Assembly: GCA_011056555.1 (NCBI GenBank)
Contig: DSEQ01000010.1
Coordinates: 1 to 64,000 of the forward strand
Source of the DNA: Candidatus Zixiibacteriota bacterium
GTDB lineage: Bacteria > Zixibacteria > MSB-5A5 > JAABVY01
Length of the DNA stretch: 64,000 nucleotides
Direction of reading: 5' to 3'
In this document: positions 42,701-51,822 of the stretch, piece after piece
Position numbering within the stretch: position 1 is the first letter of the stretch
Layout of the letters: each line of letters starts with the position of its first letter
Made by a program: the position numbers and the translations under genes
The notes under the pieces: generated by a model
The model's database searches: none
Told to the model about the DNA's origin: nothing
Seen by the model: only the letters and a program-made list of their open reading frames with translations

Positions 42701-45165
42701 ATATACCTCGGATATGGATTTATGGTAAATTTGGCATAGGAGTTGACCGCCCGTCCTCCCTGCTCCGAGACACTGGCCGAGGCCAGCGCTCTCAAGGCTG
42801 AGGGTGGACTCAGGTTTTCAGGTATACGATATCGATAACTTTGGTAGCCCGAGTCATCAAGGATATCATCCCCGAGGCTTTCCGTTATACGCGAGAAAGC
42901 ACGATCATTATCGGAGAAAGTATAGCTGGCAAAATCCTCCGGGGAGAAATCCTTGGCTTCTATCCTTATCCCGGCCGATACCCTGTGACCGGCGGCCGGC
43001 GCGCCGAAAAGAAATTGCCCGTCAACATCAATATTTACGAATTCCCCGGGACTGTATGAATCCCGTTCGGTTTCTACCGTAACTTTGATCCGGTCAGGCA
43101 TGAATTCCTCGACCTGGAATTCCGCTCTTCCTATCTCCAGCTCCTCGCCGATATGCGCTCTGGCCGAATATATTCCGGTGCGGGAGAAGTCGGGCAGCAA
43201 AATATCTTTTTCAAGAAATGATGATCCGCCGGTTTTGACCCTGAAGCTCTTGAATTCCCTGCCCGAGGGATCATTTATTGTGATAATATACGGGAATTCA
43301 TCGGGCAGCCGGCCTTCAGATTCGCGCACTATCGAGGCCAGGTGAACCGTATCTCCCGGCCTGTATATTCCTCTGTCGGTGTATATATAGGCTTCGTAGC
43401 CCGAAGTTATGTGCGGGCGGCCTTTGACATCAAAGTCGCTGATCGGAAGCAGAGCGTCATCGAATTTCAGGAATGATAAATCTCCGTCGGCCACGACGGT
43501 AATCAGGAAAGGATCGAATCCTGCGATTTTTTCAGCGATATTTTCAAATATACAGATCCCCCGGGAATCCGTCTTGCCCTGTACCAAAAGCTGGTTATTC
43601 CTGCTCCACAGGGTTATCTCGGCCTTCTTTACCGGGGAGACATCCTGCAGTGAATTGACCCAGACCATCAGATAATCATCAGACATGCGCGCCATTATTC
43701 CCATTTCTGTCAGCATCACCAGGCGCGAATCGCTATCCCAGCGGCGTTCCTTATTTCGGGCGGAAATCTTGAATATGCCGAAGAGGGAATCGCCTATTAC
43801 CGCACCCAGGTCAACTGTGGTGGTCAGGGCCTCATTTGTTTCACTTTCAAGATTCAGAATGGTATCGTAAAAAGTCCGGCCCAGTACCGCGGTATTGCTC
43901 CTGTAGCCATAACCAGCTGCACTGCCCGATGCCAGAGCGTACACGAGATTGTTGGCAAAATACTGCTCCACCTCGACAGCAAGTTCATCAATGTTAATGG
44001 TCTCGAGTTCCAGCAGATGCGATCCTTCTCTGGGAAGATATATGCCGCGCGAGAGAAATCTGACGGTCGGCGGGATATCCGGTATGATGACTTTTGAGGA
44101 GAATCTTTTCTCCAGAACGGAGCCGTCCCTCGAGGTCAATCCTTCTGAAACTGTGACCTCATACGTTTCACCGGCTTTGAAGTTTCCATAAAGCGTTATG
44201 CTGTTGTAACGTACCTCGGCTGTAAAATCAATTTCGGGATTGATGCTGATATATTGTTCCGGCTTCTCAACCGCGATCTGCGTGGAGAATGGAATCTGGA
44301 TGGTGGGCTGAAGATCGGAATACCAGGCGCTAAGTTCCCTGACGAATAATCGTCTTTTTGCCTCGACATCTATTGTGGTAACATACTCGCTGCTCGGTAC
44401 ATTTCCGCAATTCGGGCAGTTCAGACCTTCTTCAATCCTGAGGCTGTAGCTTTGACGGCGCTCGCTAAGCTTCACCGGCTCGGTTACTATTTTGGCATAA
44501 TTGTCCGCACCAGCATCCACGGGCTCACCCTCGGGATCCATATCCACAGAGCCCAGCTTGAAATCAAGCCTCTGTTTCTCGGCATCACGCCTGCCCTCGA
44601 TCGAGACTCTGGGCCTCAGTTCATCCGAATGGACTTCATAATTGAACTCTATTACTATGCTGATCCTCACATCGCCCGGATATTCCGGGACAGTTGTCGT
44701 GTATGAGTGAACCGACAGGATACGCAAGGGCGGGGTGTTGACTTTGAAGCTCTCTTTTTCGTTGATCCGATTTCCGTACAGATACTCTTTGTCCGATTTT
44801 ACCCTGATCTCATAACTGGTTGCGGGGAGCAACTGCTCATCAGGATAAAATCTGAGAACATCATTATCGATCCAGCGCGCCAGTCCGGCGATCGCCGGTT
44901 CGATTTCAAGAGGCGGGTCAAGCACCGGAAGATTCAGGCTGTCATCCGGGACCATGTCACGCGAAAACTCGATCGTGAAATTTGTTCGAAGGTCGATCTC
45001 GCCCCGGGGATAGAAGTCGGTAACCTCTACATTCAGATCCGGTTCCGATTGCGGTTTGGACGAAAGGACATTGATCAGAAGCAGAAGGGCCAAAACCAAT
45101 GCGGCCGCAAAAAATGATATACGCCTCCCATTGCGCGATAACACGCAGCGATAAAGCTTTTTCAT
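39706..45165 (-). CDS. Bacterial alpha-2-macroglobulin (YfhM-like)
   Basis: 1819 residues. The N-terminus has a membrane anchor (SFFAAALVLALLLLINVL) without a lipobox Cys, unlike E. coli YfhM, which is a lipoprotein. MG-type beta domains fill the first two thirds, including the Ig-like block GYEAYIYTDRGIYRPGDTVHL. A thioester motif YGCLEQTTSRLFP lies near residue 1366, so protease-trapping chemistry is retained. The C-terminal receptor-like domain ends near GSSGTLIVRGSSR. These proteins inhibit incoming proteases in the periplasm while PBP1C repairs the wall; the pairing with pbpC is widely conserved. The start is supported by GGGGAG upstream. Confidence 0.95.
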   Translation of the reverse strand: MKKLYRCVLSRNGRRISFFAAALVLALLLLINVLSSKPQSEPDLNVEVTDFYPRGEIDLRTNFTIEFSRDMVPDDSLNLPVLDPPLEIEPAIAGLARWIDNDVLRFYPDEQLLPATSYEIRVKSDKEYLYGNRINEKESFKVNTPPLRILSVHSYTTTVPEYPGDVRISIVIEFNYEVHSDELRPRVSIEGRRDAEKQRLDFKLGSVDMDPEGEPVDAGADNYAKIVTEPVKLSERRQSYSLRIEEGLNCPNCGNVPSSEYVTTIDVEAKRRLFVRELSAWYSDLQPTIQIPFSTQIAVEKPEQYISINPEIDFTAEVRYNSITLYGNFKAGETYEVTVSEGLTSRDGSVLEKRFSSKVIIPDIPPTVRFLSRGIYLPREGSHLLELETINIDELAVEVEQYFANNLVYALASGSAAGYGYRSNTAVLGRTFYDTILNLESETNEALTTTVDLGAVIGDSLFGIFKISARNKERRWDSDSRLVMLTEMGIMARMSDDYLMVWVNSLQDVSPVKKAEITLWSRNNQLLVQGKTDSRGICIFENIAEKIAGFDPFLITVVADGDLSFLKFDDALLPISDFDVKGRPHITSGYEAYIYTDRGIYRPGDTVHLASIVRESEGRLPDEFPYIITINDPSGREFKSFRVKTGGSSFLEKDILLPDFSRTGIYSARAHIGEELEIGRAEFQVEEFMPDRIKVTVETERDSYSPGEFVNIDVDGQFLFGAPAAGHRVSAGIRIEAKDFSPEDFASYTFSDNDRAFSRITESLGDDILDDSGYQSYRYRIPENLSPPSALRALASASVSEQGGRAVNSYAKFTINPYPRYIGMRPEFEGYARPGEPAELSLVALKSDKTKISIDSLRVDFYRVIYHSILRKDRNGNYRYVSESSLNLIDSAYVTLDADGGSISFVPPEYGKYMVRAADQDGGHRTSYSFYASGWGYAPWSMDNPDRIEIDLDRESYNEKEKAKLQIRSPFGGKLLLTVEKTEVLDLITYEMDGNTAEITIPVKKDYFPNAYITATVIRPADQIEKTTPARAFGVVPIMLKTEERKLPLKINVPDEIQPRSRLSVDINVGSPGVTELTVSAVDAGIVQLTDARAPDPLEFFYGKRKLHLMPYDIYSFIYPEVEKAQSHLSPAGDRGLMEFADRRHLMPVQARRVKPVSLWSGIVRTDENGYASIKLDIPQFNGQLILDAAGVQGDRFGSTSANVTVRDKIILQEAFPRFVAPNDVVEGLVTVYNRTGEMADIKVELSYEGPVEMLSPAAQTIRVPHDSESRAVFRFKAGIKPGKIEFAITAGDGEASTKIEFELPNRPGQPIKTENGSGAVTEDNPAEFSLPDRWFENTERYVIQTSSLTAVAFTDNINFLVRYPYGCLEQTTSRLFPLLYYDELVRFVQPELMGSGGANYFIQEGIIKLTGMIRDDGSFNFWPEGEYYNSWASVYASHFLIEARRKGFYIDEDIYALIIGNLNDHVYGRKTEAISAPERIYAAYVLAQADRLDRKGINYLKSLQVSELPPYSRFQLAGALGAAGDRESAFGILPTDIQPRIFEPETGGNFSSGVRSNAILLDVLTQIDPENPSAAVLANSLMEAAEAGRWYTTQENAFALMALGKYFGGREKPDFTGAVQVDGQSYRITTEDFKKILTDLDGNNVSISISGEGSCYYYWQSSGVPLDYAPEEYTRGIKITRRYLDGDGAEIDLQDVSLGDQLICHIRAETENDLLENVVINDMLPAGLEIENPRLKTTPNLSWLPEKSSQVTYSDIRDDRMLLFTNLKSEKPFEYYYSLRAVSAGEFSIPPSAAECMYNPVISGAGSSGTLIVRGSSR

Positions 45166-45617
45166 GGAATGCTCCCCATATTTAATGATTTGCGGGAGAA
45201 GGTCCCCTTGATAAGCAGGTCATTTATATTATACAAGATTTAAGACTCCCGTGTTCGAAGAATATAAACTAAACCGCCCCAATTGTAAATTCAAGAGTTA
45301 AAAAAGGAAGGCTGGACATTTTTAGACCGGAATAAGGATCTGTCTTAGTGCAGATTCGGCCGGAAACCGGGTTGTACAGTCATAAGTGCCTTTCCGACAT
45401 GGAAGTAAGTTTTGCGACCTGATGTTTTGATGCAATTTGAAATTCCTAAACCCTTAAACATGAAAAGAAAAATACAGCATACGCGGCTTTAATCACTGAT
45501 ATTTGATAAAAATTGTCCTATATCGAAACTTCTTTGACGAAATGCCGTTTTAAACAACAAATGACGATGAAATTAGTCTTATTTATATTAACCAGTAACA
45601 TTTAAAGGAGAGTTGAA
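45166..45617. other. Divergent intergenic region
   Basis: 452 bases between the alpha-2-macroglobulin gene and a lipoprotein gene. AAAGGAGAG (45603-45611) is the ribosome-binding site of the latter. I found no convincing promoter, RNA or repeat. Confidence 0.35.
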
Positions 45618-46793
45618 ATGGGAATCATGAATTTGAAACTTGCAGGCTTGATTGTAGTAGCTTTAGCGGCTTTGATCGTGATCGGATGTTCATCCGAGAA
45701 TCCGACCGCCCCCGGCCGGAGCGTTCTGAAATCGAGCAGCCTTGAGGATCCCTCTGATTCAAGGTTTAACGTTCCCGAAGACAAATACGAGTTTGTTTAT
45801 TCCGGGCGTATTTCAACAATTGACAGGGCCAATCGTTCTTTTGAGTTCGATGACAAGGCAGGTTTGACCATTCTGGTTGACCGGGATGCCAAAATTTATG
45901 CCTTACCGGATTATGTGGAAATCCCGTTTGAATCCAGGAGCGCGGATTCGGAGATATCAAGTGGTCCCGCTGAATTGGAGCCCGGGGCAACCGCCACGGT
46001 CTATGGCGAGTTCAAAGGGGATGAGGCTGTTATCGCTCATATAGTCCTGGTGGAAGCGGCCCGGAGCGCTGATGAACTTATAACCAATGATTTTGAAGTC
46101 GGTGATCCCAATGACGACAGGGAGTATGAGGTGGTTTTCACGGACAGGCTCGCTTCTGTTGATTTCAGGAGCCGCAGTATTGTTTTAGCCGATAGAGTGA
46201 ATCTGCAGGTTTATGTTGAGCGTGACGCTCCGGTTGTATATATGCCCAGCCGGGTAGTCTATTCCTTCGAGCCGCAGGGATCGGAAGATGACCGTTCATC
46301 CGATCAAAGCGGTATTTTCGAGGAAGGCGCCCAGGTCAGCCTCTATGGTTTCTTCAAGAGTGATGAGCTTTTTATAGCCCAGAGGGTTGATGTCTGGGAA
46401 GCCTACTCTAATGAGGAATTAATTGCCAACAGCATCATTATATCCGACCCTTCGGATATTGATCGTAATTATGAATTTCAGTTTGAGGGGCGAGTCTCTG
46501 CCGTAGATTACGAGCAGCGCAACTTCGAGCTGGCCGAGAAGGAAGGTCTGCTTTTCAGGGTCGTTAGAGATGCCAGAATAATCAGCATTCCTGACGGCGA
46601 AGAGCTGGAATTTGCAGCCAGTACGGGGAGATCCTCTTCCGACAGAAATGTCGGCAGCGCAATCGAGGAAGGCTCAAAAGTGGTCGCCTATGGAACTTTT
46701 AAAGATGATGAAAACTTCATAGTTGAACTGCTGGAAGTTTATAATAGCTCCATGGTCGGAGATCCCGTTATTGTTGACAATAACAGCAGATAA
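45618..46793 (+). CDS. Lipoprotein with three tandem DUF5666-like repeats
   Basis: 391 residues. AAAGGAGAG lies six bases before the ATG. Lipobox VIGC gives lipidated Cys24. Three imperfect repeats of about 113 residues begin near 57 (YEFVYSGRISTID), 170 (YEVVFTDRLASVD) and 283 (YEFQFEGRVSAVD). Each contains a vRDA segment and ends with GxxVxxYGxFKxDE...A. The pattern resembles DUF5666-type beta-barrel repeats of exported proteins. The function is unknown; it probably sits in the outer membrane facing the periplasm or surface. Confidence 0.78.
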   Translation: MGIMNLKLAGLIVVALAALIVIGCSSENPTAPGRSVLKSSSLEDPSDSRFNVPEDKYEFVYSGRISTIDRANRSFEFDDKAGLTILVDRDAKIYALPDYVEIPFESRSADSEISSGPAELEPGATATVYGEFKGDEAVIAHIVLVEAARSADELITNDFEVGDPNDDREYEVVFTDRLASVDFRSRSIVLADRVNLQVYVERDAPVVYMPSRVVYSFEPQGSEDDRSSDQSGIFEEGAQVSLYGFFKSDELFIAQRVDVWEAYSNEELIANSIIISDPSDIDRNYEFQFEGRVSAVDYEQRNFELAEKEGLLFRVVRDARIISIPDGEELEFAASTGRSSSDRNVGSAIEEGSKVVAYGTFKDDENFIVELLEVYNSSMVGDPVIVDNNSR

Positions 46794-46820
46794 TTAACCG
46801 ATTCGAGACACTTCCCTGAT

Positions 46821-46855
46821 AAGGGCGGGGTGTAAAACCCTGCCCTTTATTTTTG
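46821..46855 (+). terminator. Rho-independent terminator
   Basis: AAGGGCGGGG (46821-46830) pairs with CCCTGCCCTT (46838-46847) with one mismatch, followed by TATTTTTG. It ends the DUF5666-like lipoprotein gene. Confidence 0.8.
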
Positions 46856-47013
46856 TTCTGCCCCCTGCCCTGGATAAATATAAAAGCAATGCTGTTATTC
46901 CTGCACAGAATTGAGGATGAGCCTGCTTTTGGGGAACCGCTCACCACCAATGATGTTATACACATCGATATTGGACTGAAATTGTACTGTATATCACAGA
47001 TTTGGTCAAATTT

Positions 47014-49155
47014 ATGAAATTTGCTTCGCTTAAACTTATCGTCCATCTGGTTGTCGCCTCGTTGATAATACTCGGTCAGCCGGTTTTGAAATCGGAGCCG
47101 ATCAGGGTCGGCCATCTCCAGGGGGAACTTGTTTCCGAAGTCGAATCGATTAAACCTGGTGAGCCGTTCTGGGTTGCCCTGCATCTCATTATGGATGAGC
47201 ACTGGCATGTTTACTGGCAAAATCCTGGAGATGCAGGACTTCCACCCCGAATCGAATGGGTGCTTCCGGCAGGCTTTAGAGCCGGAGAAATCCAGTGGCC
47301 CTATCCCGAGCGCTTTGATGTTCCGCCCCTGACCAGTTTCGGCTATTATGGCGACCTCCTCCTCCCGGTGCAGATTACACCTCCGAACAACATCCGGGAG
47401 GGCGACATCATCGAGCTAACCGCCAATGCCGAATGGCTGATATGCAAGGAAATATGTATTCCCGGCAAAGGAACCTTTAATCTCAAACTGCCCGTCTCAT
47501 CCGAATCTCCGAAGATCGACGAGTTTTGGGCCGGGGAATTTAATCAGGTTCGCAGCAGGCTGCCCTTGAAATCGTCGGGATGGGATGTCAGCGCTTACAT
47601 CAGTGACGAGTACATAACATTGGATTTAGATCGGCCGGAATGGTTTGACGGAGAAATCAGTTCGGCTGTTTTTTTTCCATACCAGAAAGGGTTAATAGAT
47701 AACGCCTTTTCCCAGAAGCTTGAAAAAACGAATTTTGGCTATCGACTTGTAGTTGAAAGGTCCGGCCAGCAGATAGAGCTGCCGGATAGTATATCCGGTG
47801 TTGTTGTTTCCGAATCAGGCTGGCGGGGAGAGAACTCGGAAAAAGCTATCCAATTTATATCAAACCTTGATAATGAACCACCGGCAGCAGCGCAGGCTGC
47901 CGGTATAGATAATATTGGAATATTGAAAGCGCTTATATTTGCTTTCCTGGGCGGAATAATCCTGAATCTGATGCCATGCGTGCTTCCGGTGCTGTCTCTG
48001 AAAGTCCTGGGCTTCGTCAGGCAGGCCGGCGAAAGCAGGAGAATTGCCTTCATGCATGGCATGACCTTCACCTCGGGAGTCCTGACATCTTTCTGGGTTC
48101 TTGCGGGCGTGCTGATCTTGCTTCGAGCCGGAGGGGAGCAGCTGGGATGGGGATTTCAGCTGCAATCACCCGGTTTCTTAGTTGTGCTCTCATCGTTTAT
48201 GTTCCTGTTCGGCCTGAATCTTCTGGGGGTTTTCGAAATAGGAACGTCGCTGACCGCTGTCGGCGGAAAGAGTGCGGCCTCAGGGGGCTGGTCGGGCTCA
48301 TTTCTAAACGGGATCACCGCTACAATCGTAGCCACGCCCTGCACCGCCCCATTTATGGGCTCCGCCCTGGGATTTTCATTGACCCAGTCGATCCCGGTTT
48401 CATTTATGATTTTCACCTCACTGGGGTTCGGAATGGCCGCGCCCTATATTGTACTGTCAGCATTTCCCGGGCTCCTGAAATTTTTACCCAAACCGGGTAG
48501 ATGGATGGAATCGCTCAAGCAATTTATGGGATTTCTGCTGCTGGCGACCGTAATCTGGCTATCCTGGGTGCTCGGCGTTCAGGCCGGAATAAATGCCGTT
48601 GCCGTACTCATGATAGCGCTCCTCTTGCTGGGAGTGGGGGCATGGATTCTGGGACGCTGGGGCAAGCTGGGAGCGGCCTTCAGGGTCAGGGCAGTTGCCT
48701 ATGTCCTGACTGCGCTGTTTATCCTTGGCGGCCTCAGCCTTGGATTGATGGGCATCAATCTTACTGCCGCACCCAACAGCTTTGAATCTCAATCCGACGG
48801 CCTGATTACATGGGAAAAATTTTCGACTGAAAGGCTGGATAATCTCATGACCGAGGGGAAGCCGGTATTTATCGACTTTACCGCCGCCTGGTGCCTGAGC
48901 TGTCAGGTCAATGAAAGAGTGGCCTTTGGATCAGAGAAGGTGCAGGAGCAGTTTGCGGAAAAAGGTATAATAGCGCTCAAAGCCGATTGGACCTCGCGTG
49001 ACGACGAAATAACACGCGCCCTGGCAAAGTATGGCCGCAATAGTGTGCCCCTTTATGTGCTCTACGACAGAAATTCAGATGATCCCGAGATACTGCCAGA
49101 GATAATTACTCCACGGATCGTACTCGGCGCTCTTGAGAAGATAGACGCTGATTAG
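47014..49155 (+). CDS. DsbD/ScsB-like thiol:disulfide interchange protein
   Basis: 713 residues from the ATG at 47014 (a TTG at 47002 is an in-frame alternative). After the signal peptide comes a DsbC_N/DsbD-alpha-like periplasmic domain with HWHVYWQNPGDAGLPP and a Cys pair in WLICKEICIPG. The membrane domain of about eight helices includes LNLMPCVLPVLSLK and ATPCTAPFMG, the two Cys-Pro segments of DsbD-beta. A C-terminal thioredoxin domain has FTAAWCLSCQVNE. It passes electrons from cytoplasmic thioredoxin to periplasmic acceptors. The redoxin lipoprotein gene follows after 45 bases and is the likely client. Confidence 0.93.
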   Translation: MKFASLKLIVHLVVASLIILGQPVLKSEPIRVGHLQGELVSEVESIKPGEPFWVALHLIMDEHWHVYWQNPGDAGLPPRIEWVLPAGFRAGEIQWPYPERFDVPPLTSFGYYGDLLLPVQITPPNNIREGDIIELTANAEWLICKEICIPGKGTFNLKLPVSSESPKIDEFWAGEFNQVRSRLPLKSSGWDVSAYISDEYITLDLDRPEWFDGEISSAVFFPYQKGLIDNAFSQKLEKTNFGYRLVVERSGQQIELPDSISGVVVSESGWRGENSEKAIQFISNLDNEPPAAAQAAGIDNIGILKALIFAFLGGIILNLMPCVLPVLSLKVLGFVRQAGESRRIAFMHGMTFTSGVLTSFWVLAGVLILLRAGGEQLGWGFQLQSPGFLVVLSSFMFLFGLNLLGVFEIGTSLTAVGGKSAASGGWSGSFLNGITATIVATPCTAPFMGSALGFSLTQSIPVSFMIFTSLGFGMAAPYIVLSAFPGLLKFLPKPGRWMESLKQFMGFLLLATVIWLSWVLGVQAGINAVAVLMIALLLLGVGAWILGRWGKLGAAFRVRAVAYVLTALFILGGLSLGLMGINLTAAPNSFESQSDGLITWEKFSTERLDNLMTEGKPVFIDFTAAWCLSCQVNERVAFGSEKVQEQFAEKGIIALKADWTSRDDEITRALAKYGRNSVPLYVLYDRNSDDPEILPEIITPRIVLGALEKIDAD

Positions 49156-49200
49156 AAATAATTATACTCAATATATTGCAGGTGGAAAGGAGAAAACTTG

Positions 49201-49884
49201 ATGAAATCATATCTCGTAATAGTCTTAGCCGTGACCCTTCTGGCTTTCGGTCTGGCATGTTCCTCCGACACAGAGGAGGCTCGTACTGATGAGGCCGGCG
49301 TTGAAATGGCCGCCGAGAAAAAGCCGGTGGTGGAGGAGCGCACTGCAAAAGTAGGGGAGATGGCTCCCAATTTTGTATTGACCGACACCGAGGGTAAAAA
49401 GTACGCTCTTGAAAATTTCGAGGGCAAGTACGTAATCCTGGAATGGATCAACTTCGACTGCCCCTTTGTGCAGAAGCATTATAAGTCCGGCAATATGCAG
49501 GAACTCCAAGAGACCTATAAGGCCGAGGGAGCTGTATGGCTGACGATATGTTCCTCGGCCCCCGGCAAGCAGGGTCATTTTGAAGGCGAAGCATTAAAGA
49601 ACAGGATGGAGAAAGAAAAATGGAATGGAACCGCTTATCTCATAGACGAAAGCGGTAAGGTTGGAAAGATTTACCAGGCCAAGACCACTCCACATATGTA
49701 TATCATCAATCCAGAGGGGATGCTGATTTATGCCGGGGCCATCGACGACAAGCCTTCGACCAATGTTGACGATATCCCTGAATCTAACAACTATGTCAAA
49801 CAGGCCATGTCGGCTTCTATGGCCGGCGAGGAAGTGCCGGTTAAGACGACCGTAGCTTATGGCTGCTCTGTAAAATATCAATAA
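49201..49884 (+). CDS. Redoxin (AhpC/TSA-type) lipoprotein
   Basis: 227 residues from the ATG at 49201, with AAAGGAG seven bases upstream. Lipobox GLACS gives an outer-leaflet or periplasmic lipoprotein. The thioredoxin-fold domain (about 50-200) begins VGEMAPNFVLTD. The active-site segment is WINFDCPFVQKHY, in which the usual CxxC is CPFV, so only the first Cys is present there. A further Cys occurs in LTICSSAPG and another near the C-terminus (YGCSVKY). This CPFVxKHY family is often found with DsbD-like reductases; it may reduce peroxide or protein disulfides. Confidence 0.85.
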   Translation: MKSYLVIVLAVTLLAFGLACSSDTEEARTDEAGVEMAAEKKPVVEERTAKVGEMAPNFVLTDTEGKKYALENFEGKYVILEWINFDCPFVQKHYKSGNMQELQETYKAEGAVWLTICSSAPGKQGHFEGEALKNRMEKEKWNGTAYLIDESGKVGKIYQAKTTPHMYIINPEGMLIYAGAIDDKPSTNVDDIPESNNYVKQAMSASMAGEEVPVKTTVAYGCSVKYQ

Positions 49885-49974
49885 ATTGGTGTTGAAATAA
49901 AAAAAGTCCGTTGGAATCCTGAAATGTGGCCTTTGATCTTGTAATCACGAAAGCTGTATATTATTCTCAGAGCC

Positions 49975-50481
49975 ATGAAAAGGATTCTGGTGATCGGAAG
50001 CCCTGGCGCAGGAAAATCTATATTCGCGGCCCGGCTCGGGAAGGTACTTGATCTGCCTGTAATTCATCTCGATAGAGAATTCTGGCAGCCGGGATGGGTC
50101 GAGACTCCGAGCGATATATGGCGCCAGCGCGTCTGTAAACTGGTCGAGCCCGACAGCTGGATTATAGACGGTACTTATGACCGTACATTGGACATAAGGC
50201 TCCAGCGGGCGGACACTGTATTTTTCCTGGATTATCCGCGTTATCTCTGTCTCTGGCGAATTATAAAGCGTGTCATCACATCGTTCGGGCGGGTGCGTTT
50301 TGATATGGCCGCGGGATGTCGTGAGAAGCTGGATATGAGTTTCATCAGATGGACCTGGAATTATCGCCGCGACCATTATCCCAGAATACATGACTGCCTG
50401 AGAGAAAAATTTTCCAACGGCAACCTGGTCGTTTTGAAAAATCCATTGAGGTCGAGGCGGTTTATGGATGAACTGAGATAA
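49975..50481 (+). CDS. P-loop kinase-like protein (FlaR/topology-modulation type)
   Basis: 168 residues, cytoplasmic. Walker A GSPGAGKSIFA near the start, then HLDREFWQPGWVETP, WIIDGTYDRTLDIRLQRADTVFFLDYPR and a C-terminal NYRRDHYPRIH segment. This matches small adenylate-kinase-like ATPases annotated as DNA topology modulation or FlaR-related proteins, whose true substrates are unknown. It stands apart from the neighbouring redox genes with a 90-base gap. Confidence 0.85.
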   Translation: MKRILVIGSPGAGKSIFAARLGKVLDLPVIHLDREFWQPGWVETPSDIWRQRVCKLVEPDSWIIDGTYDRTLDIRLQRADTVFFLDYPRYLCLWRIIKRVITSFGRVRFDMAAGCREKLDMSFIRWTWNYRRDHYPRIHDCLREKFSNGNLVVLKNPLRSRRFMDELR

Positions 50482-50616
50482 ACAGGTCGGTCGTCAACAT
50501 CAAATCTGAAAATCAGCCTATTTATCAGGAATGTCTATTTTGTGAAGTTGATGTCCTCTGCAATCAGCAGATGCGGTATAGCCGCTGTGAATTTTGTTCG
50601 GGTATTCACGAGTCGC

Positions 50617-51030
50617 TTAATCTTGAGAGGTGTAGCTCTCTACAGCGTTCAGCTCTATAAGGTTGACCCAGGGGCCCGACTCAAGGCAAAAGACCTTAAG
50701 CTGCTTCGTATTTTGATCGATTCTGGCCGCATAATAAGGACGTTCATCATGATGAAGAGATTCAAAATCTCCCCTCTTCATACAACCGAGCCAATCCACG
50801 ATCTTCTTGAAAATTACCCTGTCTGAATCGCATTCGCTGCATTGAGCGATTATTAGATTGTCATCCCCGATATATGTTATCAGAGAAGCAATATTATCTT
50901 CCTTCCGGTCATGATAAAAATATAGCTGCCCGGTAGGATAATCATCGATTATAGTCATTGAGCAAAGGCAAACGTATTTCCACTTTCTGAAAAAGCGCAA
51001 TGACAGTAATTCCTCATCAGATTGTAACAT
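50617..51030 (-). CDS. Hypothetical protein
   Basis: 137 residues with a very good ribosome-binding site (AAGGAGG about 6 bases before the ATG), which supports its being real. No signal peptide or membrane helix. It has scattered cysteines (CLCSMTI, AQCSECDSD, WLGCMKRGD, KVFCLESG) without a metal-binding spacing I recognise. The family is unknown. It stands alone and convergent to the P-loop gene. Confidence 0.65.
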   Translation of the reverse strand: MLQSDEELLSLRFFRKWKYVCLCSMTIIDDYPTGQLYFYHDRKEDNIASLITYIGDDNLIIAQCSECDSDRVIFKKIVDWLGCMKRGDFESLHHDERPYYAARIDQNTKQLKVFCLESGPWVNLIELNAVESYTSQD

Positions 51031-51620
51031 GTTTTCCTCCTTAAATCTTAATTAACAGAAGACATCCATTAATTAATATCCAACGCCGCCCTTTTTGGAA
51101 GAATTCATTATGACGATGTATGGTTCAGTGTAAACTGCACAATGCCCCTTGAATAGCCGTTTAAAATCGGGAAATTTAATACCAGGATAAACTTCTTAAG
51201 ACCATGCATAACCCCCGCTAATTAAATTATAGAAGGCCTGTCAAAGTGGGCAGATAATATAAATATAAAATACTATTGCAAGACCGGATGTCAAGTCGTT
51301 CCTGAGAAAATTTTTGGACTGGTGGCCTGTTCATTATTTGAGCAGATTTATCAGGGTGTCCAGATCAGCAAAAAAATCCAACCCTCAGAATCAAGCTCAT
51401 CGGCCTGTCCAGCCGCTTTATTTTATATTGCGGCTTATAGCTTTGTTTCCTGGTTAATATTTTTTTGACCAGTATCCGGATAAGTCTAAAAGCCCGATTT
51501 GTTCTATTGAATCAAATAATTGATTATACCGGAAGAATTTAAATCTCATCGATGCGGCCTCAGGGTTCCGGTTTTGCATCTCAGAGCTGACTTTAATGGG
51601 TAAAATCAGGCTAAAAAATG
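51031..51620. other. Long intergenic region
   Basis: About 590 AT-rich bases before the promoter of the lipoprotein gene. I see no gene, repeat or structured RNA that I can support. Confidence 0.4.
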
Positions 51621-51648
51621 TTGACAAAAATCAAAATCAGTTTATATT
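51621..51648 (+). promoter_or_regulatory. Sigma-70 promoter of the DNRLRE/GYWK lipoprotein gene
   Basis: TTGACA (51621-51626), 16-base spacer, TATATT (51643-51648). The -35 is perfect and the -10 matches five of six. It would give an untranslated leader of about 165 bases. Confidence 0.7.
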
Positions 51649-51654
51649 ATTAAC

Positions 51655-51822
51655 TGTCTCCAAGTCAGCCCCAGGGGGGAAGCAGGTAATTTTTTTGACG
51701 ATACGATATGAGGATTATAAACCTTTAGGAAACCGATAGCCAGGGGGTGAAACAGGTTATATATCAATTCACTCGGTAGCAACAGCCCGTATGGGCCCAA
51801 ACTTTTAATCAAGGTAGGAATT
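51655..51822 (+). promoter_or_regulatory. Long untranslated leader, possibly structured
   Basis: About 165 bases between promoter and start codon. Contains GCCCCAGGGGGG (near 51667), AGCCAGGGGGTGAAACAGG (near 51739) and GCCCGTATGGGC (near 51787), segments that could form short hairpins. I could not match it to any known riboswitch consensus, including c-di-GMP-I and cobalamin. Confidence 0.3.
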
